Part shown: positions 35,340 through 46,392 of the stretch, piece after piece | How the letters are laid out: each line of letters begins with the position of its first letter | How positions within the stretch are numbered: the first letter of the stretch is position 1 | NCBI GenBank assembly: GCA_029168955.1 | Contig: JAPDOI010000380.1 | Location: forward strand, 632,079 to 696,078 | Reading direction: 5' to 3' | DNA from: Aplectana chamaeleonis | Lineage: Eukaryota > Nematoda > Chromadorea > Rhabditida > Cosmocercidae | DNA: 64,000 nt | Program-made: the position numbers and the translations under genes | Notes under the pieces: model-generated | Database searches by the model: none | Told to the model about the DNA's origin: nothing | Seen by the model: only the letters and a program-made list of their open reading frames with translations

Positions 35340-36047
35340 ATTGGTTGAAAAATTCGAAACAAGTTCGTGTACTATCTCAGCTGGATCTAAACATCGCTCT
35401 TGGGACAACAGATAACTCCCAAGCGCCGATTTGATATCAGTAAACTTCTCAACTCTCAAACCTGACCGAAGTGATTTGTTGATTTCAGACTCCGCATTAT
35501 TGATAAAGAAGTGCTGTCTTACATTTCGCGTGGCCCCAACGAGGCCAAATTTCCCCGACGCTCCTTTAAAAGTTGATGGTCTCAAGTTGAAGAGCCGGCT
35601 AGCCTTGATACCAGCACTCCCAAGAATGATTTTATGCATTATTATCATATGAAACTTCTTCTCCTGTGCTTTAGAGTGGTTAGGCCCAATCTAGCGTTCG
35701 TGGTGACATGGATTAGTCTGAAACCACAATGTCTTGAAGAAAACTCTACGTGTGAAAGTATTCCGGACTTTCTCCAGAATTTATTGATCTCTCTTGTATG
35801 GATTGAAGACCACCGTACCAATAAGTGGAGGTATGTACGTTCTGTACACCTCAGTCAGTACATTTGCGTTGGTAGTTGAAAGTGCTCGAAAAACGCTCTG
35901 CATCATCCAGTTAGCAATGAACGCGACCTGGAGGCAGTTATCGTCAAATTTAAAATCATCCTTGATAAGAAAACCAAGGTCCTTGATCTCGCTGACCTCG
36001 CTCGACTGCATACCGTCAGTGGTATAGAAGGTACTAAGTTTTTCCAA
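35340..36047 (-). pseudogene. 3' fragment of a CR1-like LINE reverse transcriptase
   Basis: The - strand frame 36047-35781 has EIKDLGFLIKDDFKFDDN and VLTEVYRTYIPPLI, equivalent to the VKDLGFHYS...LLRAYKTYVRPILE region of the LINE at 14529-15980. A second frame, 35648-35337, has RQHFFINNAESEINKSL and a C-terminal tail ending in a stop, as in the extreme C-terminus of CR1-like ORF2. One or more frame breaks lie between 35650 and 35780. The RT core is missing, so this is a 5'-truncated insertion, the usual fate of LINE copies. Confidence 0.75.
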
Positions 36048-36049
36048 CC

Positions 36050-36893
36050 CGTTGTGGTCTTGAAACTAGAGAGGGTTGTTTACGTGCGCGAAAAACTCAA
36101 AATTTTGAAACTAACGCCGCCACCTGAGTTTGTTACCCACAACCCTGATTGCACTCCATCAAACAAAATGCTCCAGCTTCAGCTTCATCCCCAGAATTTT
36201 GCTAGCCATTCTCGAAGTTCGTTCGCATTCTTATGCGGAGGCTAGAGAGAGCCAGAGAGGCGATGTCAGATGGAGGGAGCAGCATCGCGCGCACGCACCA
36301 CGACAGACGATGGGAATTTGTTTTTTTACAGATATATTCGACGACAGAGAAGTTGAATGATGGTATCTGGATGCTCTGCAGCTGACTGCCAACCCGTTCC
36401 CCGCATTTGCCTATGGCAGCAGCATGACTAACCTCCATGCTGGAGACCGTGTCATGGATCACTTTCTTCTTCTGCGGGTCCCAGTCCCCATCAAAGAGGC
36501 GAGGCGCACAACGTCTCAACCACTCGTCCGAGACGAGGCGTGCGGTCCACTGCAATAGTAGCAAGAGGTGCTGCGATATCGATAAGGGCGCAGCAAAGCT
36601 TTAGTCTTTTGGGACCATGCTGTCTCGCGGAATCCACCACGTGCTCGGAGCGGCAGTGTCGCTAGTAAGGAGAAGTCTCTTCGACGTGGAATCAGATTTG
36701 AAAGCGTATTGTGATCGGATTATACCCCAATGCGCAAGAAGTGAGTCGTAATGTCGTCCTCTGGCAGAGATACAACTCCTTTAGTGACGAACATTCACAA
36801 AAGTTCACCCCCGTGAACGTTCTTGGGAATGAGGTTGGAGAATGAGGTCAGAATTCATGATTTTAGTTCGAAATTATCAAACAATCGTCTTAA
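36050..36893. other. Gene-free stretch
   Basis: A segment at 36264-36297 (GGGAGCAGCATCGCGCGCAC) appears inverted with changes at about 38396-38425, hinting at another eroded inverted-repeat element spanning the region. Nothing else is supported. Confidence 0.3.
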
Positions 36894-37295
36894 AAGCAGC
36901 ATACACGCTCGTAAACGTGTTTGAGATAACTACGGAAGTAGAATCGTATGGCTCAGGACAGAACGCCTACGCATTTTGAAGCGTCAAAAACGACAATCAA
37001 TGCCACTAAACGAGTAAGAATTTGGTCCCGCCCCTGTATCTGACCGTCCCCTGTATTTGCGTCCTCCTCCAGAACAGAAGTTCTGGGCTATTCCCACCAT
37101 CAGAGACATATATGGGTGGTATAATAAGTGCAATAAGTAAGCTACATACATCGACGACGAGGGCGGAGCTCATTTTTTACTCGTGTAGCGGCAATGTGTG
37201 TCGTTTTCGACGCTTCAAAATGCGTAGTTGTGTTCTGAGCCATACTATTCTATTCCCGTAGTTACCCCACACGTTTAAGAGTGTGTATGTTGCCT
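36894..37295. mobile_element. TTAA element, AGCAGCATACACGCTC type
   Basis: 402 bp between TTAA at 36890-36893 and 37296-37299. The left end AAGCAGCATACACGCTC and right end GTGTGTATGTTGCCT are diverged versions of the 17133 type. The right TTAA is shared with the next element. Confidence 0.85.
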
Positions 37296-37299
37296 TTAA

Positions 37300-37783
37300 A
37301 GGCACAGTACACCCTCAGATATGATTTTTGAGATTTTCATGTGATTGTGTAGAAGATCCCTCCTGTATAACACGTGCCAAATGCCAGATCTCATTTCCTC
37401 CAAATAAGCGAGATATAAGCGACCACCACAGGCCCGACCCCCTTCGCTAACCACCACAGGCCCGACCCCCTAACAGATTATCGAAATCGATAGCGACTCG
37501 ATGGATGGATGAATTCCAACAAGTCGCCGTTCTTCAGTCCATTACCGGACTGTCTCCTTATCCTGGCTTTATCTCACGAAAGGATTGCGAATAAAGAGAA
37601 ATACAGGCCTGAGACAACTCGTCCACCAATTTTTCACCATCAAAACCTAGGCATATTTGAAGAGCCATAACTCTGTTCAAAGGGGGTCTCGGACGATTTC
37701 AGAGATACCCCTGTGATCAGCGTTTAACTCTGTCCAAGGTAAGCATAAAATCTCGAAATTCATTTTTTGGGTGTCCTGTGCCT
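37300..37783. mobile_element. TTAA element, AGGCACAGTACACCCTCA type
   Basis: 484 bp; the left TTAA is shared with the preceding element and the right TTAA is at 37784-37787. The right end reads GTGTCCTGTGCCT. The core ACAACTCGTCCACC is at 37614-37627. It matches 61956-62437 nearly end to end, including a direct repeat of GGCCCGACCCCC. Confidence 0.92.
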
Positions 37784-37787
37784 TTAA

Positions 37788-38937
37788 GGTAGGTAAATTA
37801 GCTAGGCCGAAAAGAGCACCTCATCCGGAGTAGACCTTAATTTGAGTTACACAAAATACGACCCCAGGAATTCAACGGCCTGCAAAACACGTAATGCATG
37901 AACGCTGTACAATTTCTAGCGATTCCGGTCCGTACTCTCTGGGGATCTAACTCGGCCACATCACGCTCCGAAATCGCGTACCCTGTTGAGTTTAGAGCTT
38001 TCTTAGCCACAGCAAGCGGCGAAACTGGGTAGTGGTGATAATCAATACTTTTGCCGCACACCTGCTATTTTGGAAGGGGAGAAAAACCCGGGTAGGTGTT
38101 CGAATAGCGCTGCTTACGATTATCATCGTGTTGCGTGGTGCAACAGCGGTATTCCTCGGCTGGACCGCTGCCGTTGTTCGGTAAAGACAGAACATCTTAT
38201 TCGGAATGGTAATTTTGACAAAAATAACTGCCTTGTGAAATTAATTTGTCCACCGTTTGTCGTAATGAATGGTTTTTGAAACCCACGAGAATTCGTATGA
38301 AAGCCAAGCGCCTGTCAGCAACAGTGGCGACATAGGCGCCCGAAACGCTTATCCTCACTGAAAAAAGGGATTGGAAATCTCACTAAACAAAGAGCTGCGT
38401 GCGCGATGCTGCTCTCTCCGTCTTTCAAACGCTCCCTCGCTGTCTCTTGCCGTTGTCATCAGGAAGTGGTATATCCTCGCTAGTCGTTCACTCCATACAG
38501 CATGTCAGAGCAGTTCCACAAAATTACTGTCCCGCGAGTAAACAAAAGGGACGAAAGCCAGAGGATTTTCAATAAAAGATGTGGCGTTGAAAATCAGGGC
38601 CGAAATCGAAGCACATTTCCCGAGGAATGAGTTATGGAGAGCCGCTGCGCTGACGCAGTGATACACCATACTGACTGCTAGGATCAGCATATGATAATCC
38701 GAACACATTGGTCATGCTTACTCGGCGGTAGACTTTGAATGAATGAATGATCCCGACAAACTCTAAATCTGAATTAACTCTAAATTCTAAGTGGAACTAA
38801 TGAGGAAACTAAAGAACTAGTCAAATGTTGGAATATCCGATACAATCATTCAATTTAAATCTAGCGTCGAACGGACGTGTTTACGGGGTGGAAGTGTTTG
38901 GCGCATCGAGTGAAGATCCTAGCAGCTAGCCAAGTGG
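37788..38937. other. Gene-free stretch
   Basis: Only short frames below 75 codons, none recognisable. Confidence 0.3.
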
Positions 38938-39135
38938 GGATGTTGATCGAATCCACAGCGCAGCGCTGCGCGCGCGTCGTCGTTCAAGCGCGTTAACCGA
39001 GCGCCACCTATTTTTGCTTGTCATAGGCCCCACGGTTAATGCTTCCCAACTAGGACGCGCACGCAGCGGTTTTCCGCTGCGCGCGTCACGTGTGCCAGCC
39101 GAACTGCTCCTGCGCTGTGCATTCGATCAGCATCC
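38938..39135. mobile_element. 198-bp GC-rich MITE
   Basis: The left end GGATGTTGATCGAATCCACA and the right end TGCATTCGATCAGCATCC are inverted copies with few mismatches, and both continue into GCGCAG. The interior is CpG-rich. The target duplication is unclear. Confidence 0.65.
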
Positions 39136-39477
39136 TGGAAAGTGCGTTAATTATTCGGGGCGCGACAACTCGCCATAATTTACACCTCGCTCGTGCTCAG
39201 GCTACGCCTATTAGAACAGAACATCCCGTTGCCGTTTAGTGGCACAGTGATTGTGCCACTGTCTCGACCACACATCATGCAAAAGGGAAACTCAATGAGG
39301 ACCTTACTGATTGGAAATGGAAACATACCAGCATAGCCGTGAGTAGTTGAATCTTGTATTTCAACCAGACATACTAACAGTGCCAAACACAATGCGATGG
39401 CAAGGGTGTTGAGAAGGTGTCAGCCCTCAGAGAAGAAGCTATCTCAGGCCCCGGTCATAGTTGGATGAGCCGACGCC
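39136..39477. other. Gene-free stretch
   Basis: A short hairpin, GTGGCACAGTGATTGTGCCAC, lies at 39239-39259. Nothing else can be supported. Confidence 0.35.
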
Positions 39478-39946
39478 TCCAGCCCGGTCGATACACACAG
39501 AATGCCCTGAAAATGGTATGCAAAAATCACTCGGTGTATCCCTCCGCACCCCCCAACACCCACCCGGTCGATACGTATGTTTGAAATGATGGAGTGAGGT
39601 TGAGAAAATCACTCTGTGTATCCCTCCAACACCCCCCCCCGCACGCCCCCGCACTCCCCAACACAACCCAATACCCACCCGGTCGATACGTATGTTTAAA
39701 ATGATGGAGTGAGGTTGAGAAAATCACTCGGTGTATCCGATGCGGTCGAAATCCATGCTATACGTGGATGACGGCGGATGAGAAATTTACCGGGTGGGTG
39801 GACCGATGATAAAACGTTGCGTATCACTAGAAAGCTAGCCTTACTGCTACCTCTCCTTCACTATTTCTCTGAACAGGTGCAATCCTGTTGGCCACGTAAT
39901 CATCGTCATATCTAGTTGGATACACCGAGTGATTTTCTCAAACTCA
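39478..39946. repeat. Tandem repeat grown from a MITE end
   Basis: Units of about 100-150 bp contain CCCGGTCGATAC and AAAATCACTCGGTGTATCC; they start near 39487, 39563 and 39677. The last unit's GAGAAAATCACTCGGTGTAT (from about 39715) is inverted at 39911-39946, making a ~245-bp inverted-repeat element at the right edge. BEL copy A starts directly after this inverted end. Confidence 0.75.
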
Positions 39947-40678
39947 CTCCATGAATGCGCTGAATTCGTCTTTGATGGACCGAAGGTATACTATATGCCT
40001 CATCGAGCTGTCCTCAAAGAGAGTTTTACTACGGCAATACGCATAGTCTTCGATGCTAGCAGTCATTTAAAAGGCCGTCCAAGCCTTAATGACTGCCTGT
40101 ATCAAGGACCATCCATGCTACCAGATCTCGCTGGAGCATTAATACGCTCAAGACTACGCCGATATCTGCTCATAGCAGACGTCGAAAAGACATTTCATCA
40201 GATCCACCTCCAGGAGGATCAGAGAGATGCCACGAGATTTCTCTGTCTGAAGGACACTTCTCGTCCTCCAACACCAGACAATCTCCGCATATTACGCTTC
40301 ACTCGCATCGTCTTTGGCATTAATGTTTCACCGTTTTTGCTAAACATGTCGATAAAATACGCCCTGGAAGGAGATCGCCATAATTCGATAAGAGAAGATG
40401 TACTTGCAAATACCTACGTGGATAATGTCCTAGTCGGTGCAAACAGCATCGACGAATTCATTAAGAAACAACGGGATTGCAAGGAAACTTTTCAACGCAT
40501 GCATATGAACCTTCGGAAGTTCATGTGCAATAGTACGCAGGTCATGGACCATATTCCGCACGAAGATCGTATAATTCGCACAACCGATACCGTCAAGTTG
40601 CTTGGAATCCGTTGGAATCCAGGTCTTGACACTCTTCATGTATCGGTCAACCTCGCTCCTTTCGTGGTCAACACGTAA
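39929..40678 (+). pseudogene. BEL reverse transcriptase, copy A
   Basis: The 250-codon frame has BEL/Pao RT blocks: YYMPHRAVL (~residue 21), IRIVFDASSHLKGRPSLNDC (~37), LLIADVEKTFHQIHL (~80, catalytic Asp) and TYVDNVLVGAN (~162), where the usual YVDD is YVDN (40415-40426). The first ~7 codons come from the adjacent repeat. A TAA at 40676-40678 ends the frame; copy B has a Lys codon there. The enzyme would copy element RNA into DNA, but this copy cannot produce it. Confidence 0.88.
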
Positions 40679-41063
40679 AGAAATACGCTAAAGGCATAAG
40701 CCTCTCAATTTGATCCGTTAGGGATTGTCGCTCCGCTGTTTGTCAAAGCCAAGCTGTTTATACAGGATTTATGGCGCGACAAATACGAGTGGGATATCCC
40801 CTTCAACGATCACTATTCCGCGCGTTGGAACGACATCGCACAAGATATCGATGGATATTCTTGTAATATTCCGCGATTCATCACCTTTGGTGACGAACCT
40901 TGTAAATACGCATTCCTGTTATTTGCAGACGCCGCACAACGTATGTACTCCGCAGTTGCGTACCTTCAGTGTACAGCAGCTAACGGAAAACCTATTACGC
41001 ACCTGCTTATGAGCAAAACCAGAGTTGCTCCAGACGAGAAGTTAACCATAAACCATACCTCGT
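40679..41063 (+). pseudogene. BEL RT C-terminus / RNase H start, copy A
   Basis: Read in the frame of the RT, it continues after two stops into LWRDKYEW, FITFGDEP and KLTINHT-type segments, shared with copy B. At 41045-41057 ACCATA occurs twice (ACCATA A ACCATA); the extra 7 bp shift the frame just before the LELMACHIAVKL block. The 95-codon frame at 40725-41012 is out of phase and is a shadow. Confidence 0.7.
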
Positions 41064-42176
41064 TTGGAACTCATGGCTTGCCATATTGCAGTGAAACTCG
41101 CTCAATTCCTTGTTAAGGAATTGAAAATCGCCATTACGACGGTGAGAATCTTCTCAGACTCACTTATTACGCTTCATTGGATCCATTCCAAGCGACCAAT
41201 GAAAACCTTCATCGCGAATTGCATACAGCAGATTCATTCCGCGCTTGAAATTTTTGCTCAGGCAAAAATTGAAAGCAAATTTTACTACGTTAATACTACG
41301 CAAAATCCAGCAGATTGTGCTACTCGTGGTCTAACAGCTAACGAGATTGCACAGCATATCTGGTGGAACGGTCCGCCGTTCCTGTCTACTCCGCCTGGCC
41401 AATGGCCGAACACTGAAATGGACTTTTCCATCACACCCACTTCAGTACCGGAAACGGAATTGGACTTTGTGCTTCAATCGTCCATTGCAGACACTACTCC
41501 GCACAAGTCCGCACTGCCATCCATTCGAATTGGTCAGTATCGCAAATTAGTACGCTCGACCGCAATTGTTCTCAAATTCCTATGTACATTCGTGTACGAC
41601 AGAATTTCTACAGAGAAACAAGTACGGCTCAATCAGTCTATTCCGCTCACTGAAATCGCCTCTGTTCCAGAGATTACGCAGGATGGTTTCTCTATTGCAG
41701 AATCCATCCTAATACGCGAACATCAACGTGAATGCGCTCACAGGTTCATGTCAGCACCTGTTAATACACTCAACACGTTCAGAGACGCTATTTCAATTGT
41801 TCGCGTTAATACGCGTATGGCAAATGCCAATATCATTACTATGCCAGAAAAGTCCATTTTGCTTTTCTGCAATCATTCGCTCGCTAATGCGCTTGTGATG
41901 CAGTATCATCCAAAACTGCTTCATGCAGGAACCAGACATACCGTCACAATACTACGCAAACGTTTCGTTATTCCGCGAATCTATTCCACAGTACGCCAAT
42001 TACTCGCCAAATGTGTTACTTGCACTAGGTACCAAGGTCGTGCCTACGAGTATCCTAATCCGCCTGGTCTACCGGCCGAAAGAGTCACTGTTCACGGACC
42101 CTTTCAAAAAGTCGGTTTAGAGTACTTCGGACAACTTGTGGTCAATACGCAGCCTGCAGGAACTCGCAAGGTATGA
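41064..42176 (+). pseudogene. BEL RNase H and integrase N-terminus, copy A
   Basis: The 370-codon frame starts in the RNase H region (ELMACHIAVKLAQFL; DSLITLHWIHS) and continues to an integrase HHCC zinc domain (HPKLLHAGTRH...CVTC) and the start of the catalytic core. The first catalytic position reads VGLEYFGQL, with Glu where copy B has Asp (IGLDYFGQL). A TGA at 42174-42176 replaces the Trp codon found in copy B. Integrase would insert the DNA copy into the genome; two independent lesions rule that out here. Confidence 0.88.
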
Positions 42177-43104
42177 GTTTGCCTGTACACCTGTATGACA
42201 ACTCGTGCCGTACACCTAGAAGTTGTTCATAACAACGCTACGGTGGAGTTCTTGCTCGCATTTCGCAGATTCATTGCGCGTAGAGGTGCACGAGACTTTG
42301 TGATCTCAGATAATGCTCCAACTTTCAAGTTGGGCAGCGAGATGCTCCACAATCAGTGCCTTCAGTTCGCCAGTGACTCTCAAACGCAGCTTTACAGCTC
42401 AACACGCATTTGAATGGCGATTCATTACTCCGTTATCCCCCTGGAAAGGTGGGTTCTACGAACGCCTCGTCGGCATAGTCAAATTGTGTCTAAAAAAGAC
42501 AATCCGACGAAGTACGCTTGACCTTCGATCGCTAGAGACACTAATTGTCGAGATCGAAGCAGTCATAAATACGCTACCATTAACACCGGTCAACGCAAGT
42601 AATACGTTTGAAGAGATCTGTACGCTACGGCCTATAGACCTCATTGATCCGCAGTTCACACTGGGACAGATCTTTGCCAGTTCTAGTCCAAAATACTCGC
42701 AGTTTGTGAACGGTGAAATACGCAACTCGGAAACTGCAAAGTTCCTAAAGAGTCAATATTACGCCCTTCTGAATACGCTAGATCATTTCTGGACCGTTTG
42801 GCGACAGGATTATCTCCAGTCCTTAGCCGAATGTGCACAGAAAAAGTCTAAATCCGCTCAACATTCGCGCTTCATCCCTCAAGTGGGACAAGTTGTGATA
42901 ATTAAACAGAATAATACGCCTAGAGCCGTATGGCCCTTGGGAGTATTTACGCAGCTGAAGAAATCTGGAGACGGTCAGATTCGATCCGCTCAATTACGAG
43001 TCGGAAAGAATAACCACCTCCAGAGATCTATATATCAGCTTATTCCGGTGGACTCCACAGATCATCGGAATGTGCCACATTCTGATGATCTGTGGAGTTC
43101 ATAG
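42177..43104 (+). pseudogene. BEL integrase core and C-terminal domain, copy A
   Basis: After the TGA, the frame continues (TTRAVHLEVVHNNATVEF, then FVISDNAPTF with the second catalytic Asp) to a frameshift near 42385. The following frame has WKGGFYERLVGIVK (catalytic Glu), then a long C-terminal region with RFIPQVGQVVIIKQ and GVFTQLKKSGDGQIRSA, characteristic of the C-terminal domain of BEL/Pao integrases. The last codons (from about 43060) belong to neighbouring Tc1-like sequence, so the natural end is lost. This part of integrase is missing from copy B. Confidence 0.85.
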
Positions 43105-44550
43105 TTCATGTCGCTATTAGCTTGTCCAGCTTGAAACCCCACCTGAATCCGGGTCCATGCATTATTCTTTCTCCTCTGAAATTCCTACTCAAGGATATAT
43201 ACGAGTCCTTTTGTAGATCTCTCCAATGCTTGGAATGCTTAGTCAAAAATAAATAAATGTAATAGAATTGATCAAGCTCTTAGGATTGCACTTGCTTTCG
43301 ACCGATAAAAAAGGATTTCGAAGGATCCCGAACTTATGCTTGAGTAGGAACTCTGGAGGAGAAAGAATAGTGCAATGACGCGGATCCAGTAAGGTTTTAA
43401 GCTGGACCAGCTTCTCTCAACATGACCTATGAGCTCCACAGAATATCAGTGTGTGCCGGAAAATCATTCCTAGTTCTTTCTAGTCCGTTTCCACCTTCAC
43501 TTCTTGTCAGTAGGACATTGCAGGTTTGGTTTCAGGCCGATCCTTGCTAGAATGGCCGGCTGGTTTGCAAGACCTCAACCCTGTGGAAAACGTGTGAGGT
43601 ATTCTTGGGCGTTCAATCTACATCCATAACAGACAATACGAGCGTGTGGCTCCGCTGAAACTAGCCGTTATAAGCGAATGGGCGCATGAAGGCACTGTTC
43701 GCGATGAAAATCGCTTTTCTGTTTTTTTTTGCCTATCTTAAAACCGAACCCATTCTGATTCCAATGATGCTTCTGGAATCGTACAAGACCTTCTGGGAAC
43801 GGAGTTATGGTCCCTCGAAAATTGAGCCGGGGAAAATGGTGGACGACTTGTCCGTAGCTTGTAACTTCCGTATTTTGCAGCCAATGTATGTGAGCTAAAC
43901 TGAGTAAAGAGAGGAGTTGAGAATGAAGGGAAGAACGGGGCTTTTGATCGGAAACCATCGTTCAACTCACGATTTCGAGTGTTCCTTTGTTCATGTCGAG
44001 GGGCGGAAATGGGCGGAACTTGCCCACAGCGGCGGGGTTTGCCCACTTTTCTAAGCCGTTTTGCGGACCCTGGGTAGCTTTTCTTCCCGTTTTTTTTTCA
44101 ACTTTGCTCTGCTTCTGAGAGCCACGAGAAGCGTTTGTCATGGAAAATTCAAGGATGAAGTTTATCGCGAACAGTGACTTTAAAGGGGCGTTCACAAAAC
44201 GCTGGGTAGAAACATACCAAACAAAGTTTTCGAAGTGGTTCAGCGCCAAGACATTTCTGAAGACTAATAACTCGATGTTTCTAGCGGTTCTTACCGTGAA
44301 CGAATTGGTACAGATGGTGGAGAATAGAAATTTCTGCGAGAACGTCTGCTATGCCGTATAATTTCGCAACGGCCATTTTTGACAATTTCCGTTGCCAGTT
44401 TCCTGCTAGCGGCTCTAATTTCATGAATATTCGTACTGAAGGGTTTTCGAGGGTGCTGCATCGATTGCCGTTTACCGTTTGTCTCTTTAATTGACGCGAA
44501 GTTTGGAACCGCGGAAATTGGGGTATGTCGTATAATTTTGCAACGCACTG
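43085..44550. mobile_element. Tc1-derived palindromic composite, second locus
   Basis: Remains of the left arm (43085 to about 43225) and a full right arm (about 43290-44550) face each other as at 20863-24517. The right arm includes the Tc1 C-terminal block (LEWPAGLQDLNPVEN, coded near 43547-43592) and ends in the TIR ...GTTGCGAAATTATACGG-type inner copy and final CAACGCACTG, followed by TA at 44551-44552. The TTAA element 43690-44179 splits it. BEL copy A replaces the outer left arm. Confidence 0.78.
43690..44179. mobile_element. TTAA-type element at TTGA/ATGA, AGGCACTGTTCGCGATGAAA type
   Basis: The ends AGGCACTGTTCGCGATGAA and ATCGCGAACAGTGACT are flanked by ATGA (43686-43689) and TTAA (44180-44183). 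The two Tc1 relatives near 21240 and 24145 read uninterrupted through this point (CGCAGATTGAAAGG), indicating insertion at TTGA. The reverse complement of the core, GTGGACGACTTGTCC, lies at 43839-43853. Confidence 0.85.
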
Positions 44551-44552
44551 TA

Positions 44553-44944
44553 GTCGCATTCGCAGATGCGGTTACCACTGAAAACACTTTGGTTGAGTTG
44601 TGACAGTAATGGAGTGGTGTTCGTACTGTTCTCCAACCGTGAAAGAGGCGGTTGAAACTCCGTGTCCCATCCAATCACGCGCGTAGCCCCTCCTCGTTCG
44701 TCCATACACACGTGTCGCTCGTCTCCCGTTTCCCCGCCTCTCGTACAATTAAAAAACTCTACCACCCCGCTGCGCCGGCTTTCGTCCGCGGCGCGATGTC
44801 CGAACTCTTCCTGCTGCCGTCTGAACTCGTCCGGCATAAAAGTCGCCAAAACACAGTAATTTCAAGGATAAGGATGTAAAGCTGCTTTCGTACATAATAT
44901 AGACATATTTATTACTAGTAGTAATTTACACCATCTTAAGTTAA
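44553..44944. other. Gene-free stretch
   Basis: Short overlapping frames on both strands at 44640-44880, none recognisable. Confidence 0.3.
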
Positions 44945-45427
44945 CGGCAGTGTTCACTATTATTTTCGTTCCCCAGTTTTCCACTCAAATAAAGCTTTGG
45001 CTACCAAGTGTTACGAAAATTACGAAGAAACGGCGAGAAACGCACTATATCGTCAATTTTCAGAGATTATATTGTCTGGCATGGACTAGTTGTCCGGTTG
45101 AATGAACATGTTCATCGTGGTTGTCACCGGTAAAAAATGGGGCTAATCAAAAATTTTAGATTATTTGAGACAAAACAGTATTAGTTAGGGTCTGAAGGGA
45201 TAAACGGAGCAACAGAGAGTATAGAATCGCAAAGGACCGTTCCACAAAAGATTTCATTGTCACAACAAACACTTCCTGTGATTCTTAAGAGGCGGGGTGA
45301 TACCGAAGGATTTCGTGCCGTTCTGATGCGTTTTTCTCGGTTTCTTCGTCATTTCAGGTCTACTCGGGGGCCAAACAATCGATTTAGCGATTATTCTCAA
45401 AATCGAAGATTATCGTGAACACTGCCC
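44945..45427. mobile_element. TTAA element, diverged GGCAGTGTTCAC type
   Basis: TTAA is at 44941-44944 and CTGA at the right edge (45428-45431 or nearby). The ends CGGCAGTGTTCACTAT and ATCGTGAACACTGCC match. The core is degraded to GGACTAGTTGTCCGG near 45082. It appears older than its relatives. Confidence 0.75.
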
Positions 45428-45470
45428 TGAAGGTCTGAGCAGAGTGGCATCGCGGCGCTACGCCATCTTT

Positions 45471-45525
45471 TGATGGGCTGCCGTATTGATAGTTTCCCGC
45501 TATATATCAATACGGCTGCTCATCA
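45471..45525. repeat. Hairpin with 21-bp arms and a 13-nt loop
   Basis: TGATGGGCTGCCGTATTGATA pairs with its near inverse at 45505-45525, with two mismatches. The size would fit a small-RNA precursor only loosely, as the loop is short for a nematode pre-miRNA. It may be a remnant of an inverted-repeat element. Confidence 0.75.
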
Positions 45526-45529
45526 CGAG

Positions 45530-46094
45530 ATCGCTTCCCGCCCCGATCCCACTCTGTCCTGTATTGTCGGTGCTCTGTAACGGTGCTCGAGACGAATCCG
45601 CAGTGCTTGCCGCGGACGAGATTGGACGCCGCCAGGGCAAGGTTCCTACATAAAGAGTGGGATCGCACTGCGATGTGATTGAATAGAAATCTTTCACATC
45701 GATCTGGTCGCGTCGCACGATCAGAAAAAAATGCCTCAAGAAGTGCTGGAATTGCGCAGTTCGGCGACACGATGCCTCGATCGCCTCGCTGTACATTACC
45801 CGACGACTCGATGGTCGCGTCGCACAGCGGCCGCTTTCTGAAGGAGGCCCTGTGCTTGCGGATGTCTCCGTGTTTCGTTTGCTCGTATCTTGGTAACCTA
45901 AGGTCCCCGTTAAAGTTGGCCGAACGGCTGTGGCCATCCTGGTCGATAAGCATATTCATCATGCGAATTGGTTATAAAAATCCTTCCGTTGTGGCCGGAC
46001 TGAGCACGTCGTGGCTGATCGCACTGATACTTTGCTCTTTATTGTTCATTGGCGCCTATTCGGTGCACGCATGTTATCACATACGCGTACCGGG
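45530..46094. other. Unassigned stretch with overlapping frames on both strands
   Basis: Frames of 145-151 codons overlap on both strands (45962-45507, 45937-45500, 45679-46134). The + frame ends in a hydrophobic stretch (SWLIALILCSLLFIGAYSV), but the same DNA recurs inverted at 46395-46460, so it is repeat-derived. I cannot support a gene. Confidence 0.35.
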
Positions 46095-46384
46095 CAGGGC
46101 TGAGCAGGGTTGCCAGGGTCGTAGAATTTCTTGAAATTTTCAGAAAAAATGGGAATTTGAGAAGGGGGGGATCGTAAAAATCTTGAAGCAGAAGCAAATG
46201 TTTTTCAAAATAGCCAGTTGTTTAAGATTGCATTTTAAATTTTTACGTTAGTCACTAAAATAAGGCTAAAGAAGTTTTAATCGGGGGCGGGGTAGTGAAA
46301 ATTTTAATTCTTTTTGCAAATTTTCGGTCAACAGGGGGGGTCGTAGCTGTGCCGAAAAATGGCGCAACGGCCTGCTCAACCCTT
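46095..46384. mobile_element. 290-bp hAT-type MITE with perfect 8-bp duplication
   Basis: GTACCGGG at 46087-46094 and 46385-46392 flanks ends CAGGGCTGAGCAGG and CCTGCTCAACCCTT (12 of 14 bases paired). An 8-bp duplication with a CAGGG-type tip is the hAT signature. The interior is AT-rich with no coding region. Confidence 0.9.
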
Positions 46385-46392
46385 GTACCGGG

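Larger units (their letters stand above)
39947..43085 (+). mobile_element. BEL/Pao retrotransposon copy A, 5'-truncated
   Basis: This copy starts inside the reverse transcriptase region, at the same point in the element as about 54345 of copy B, and runs through RNase H and integrase to the C-terminal domain. Gag, protease and both LTRs are missing. It is closely similar to copy B over about 2.9 kb. Its left edge abuts the MITE end at 39946; its right edge runs into Tc1-derived sequence near 43060-43085 around a small palindrome (CACAGATCATC/GATGATCTGTG). Its own damage includes stops at 40676-40678, near 40698 and at 42174-42176, and a frameshift near 42385. Confidence 0.9.

Noticed and set aside
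40725..41012. 95-codon frame in BEL copy A
   Set aside because: Out of phase with RT/RNase H; the same shadow appears in copy B at 52893-53087.
45500..46134. Three overlapping frames of 145-151 codons, one with a hydrophobic helix
   Set aside because: The helix-coding DNA recurs inverted just beyond the MITE, so it is repeat sequence; no frame stands out.
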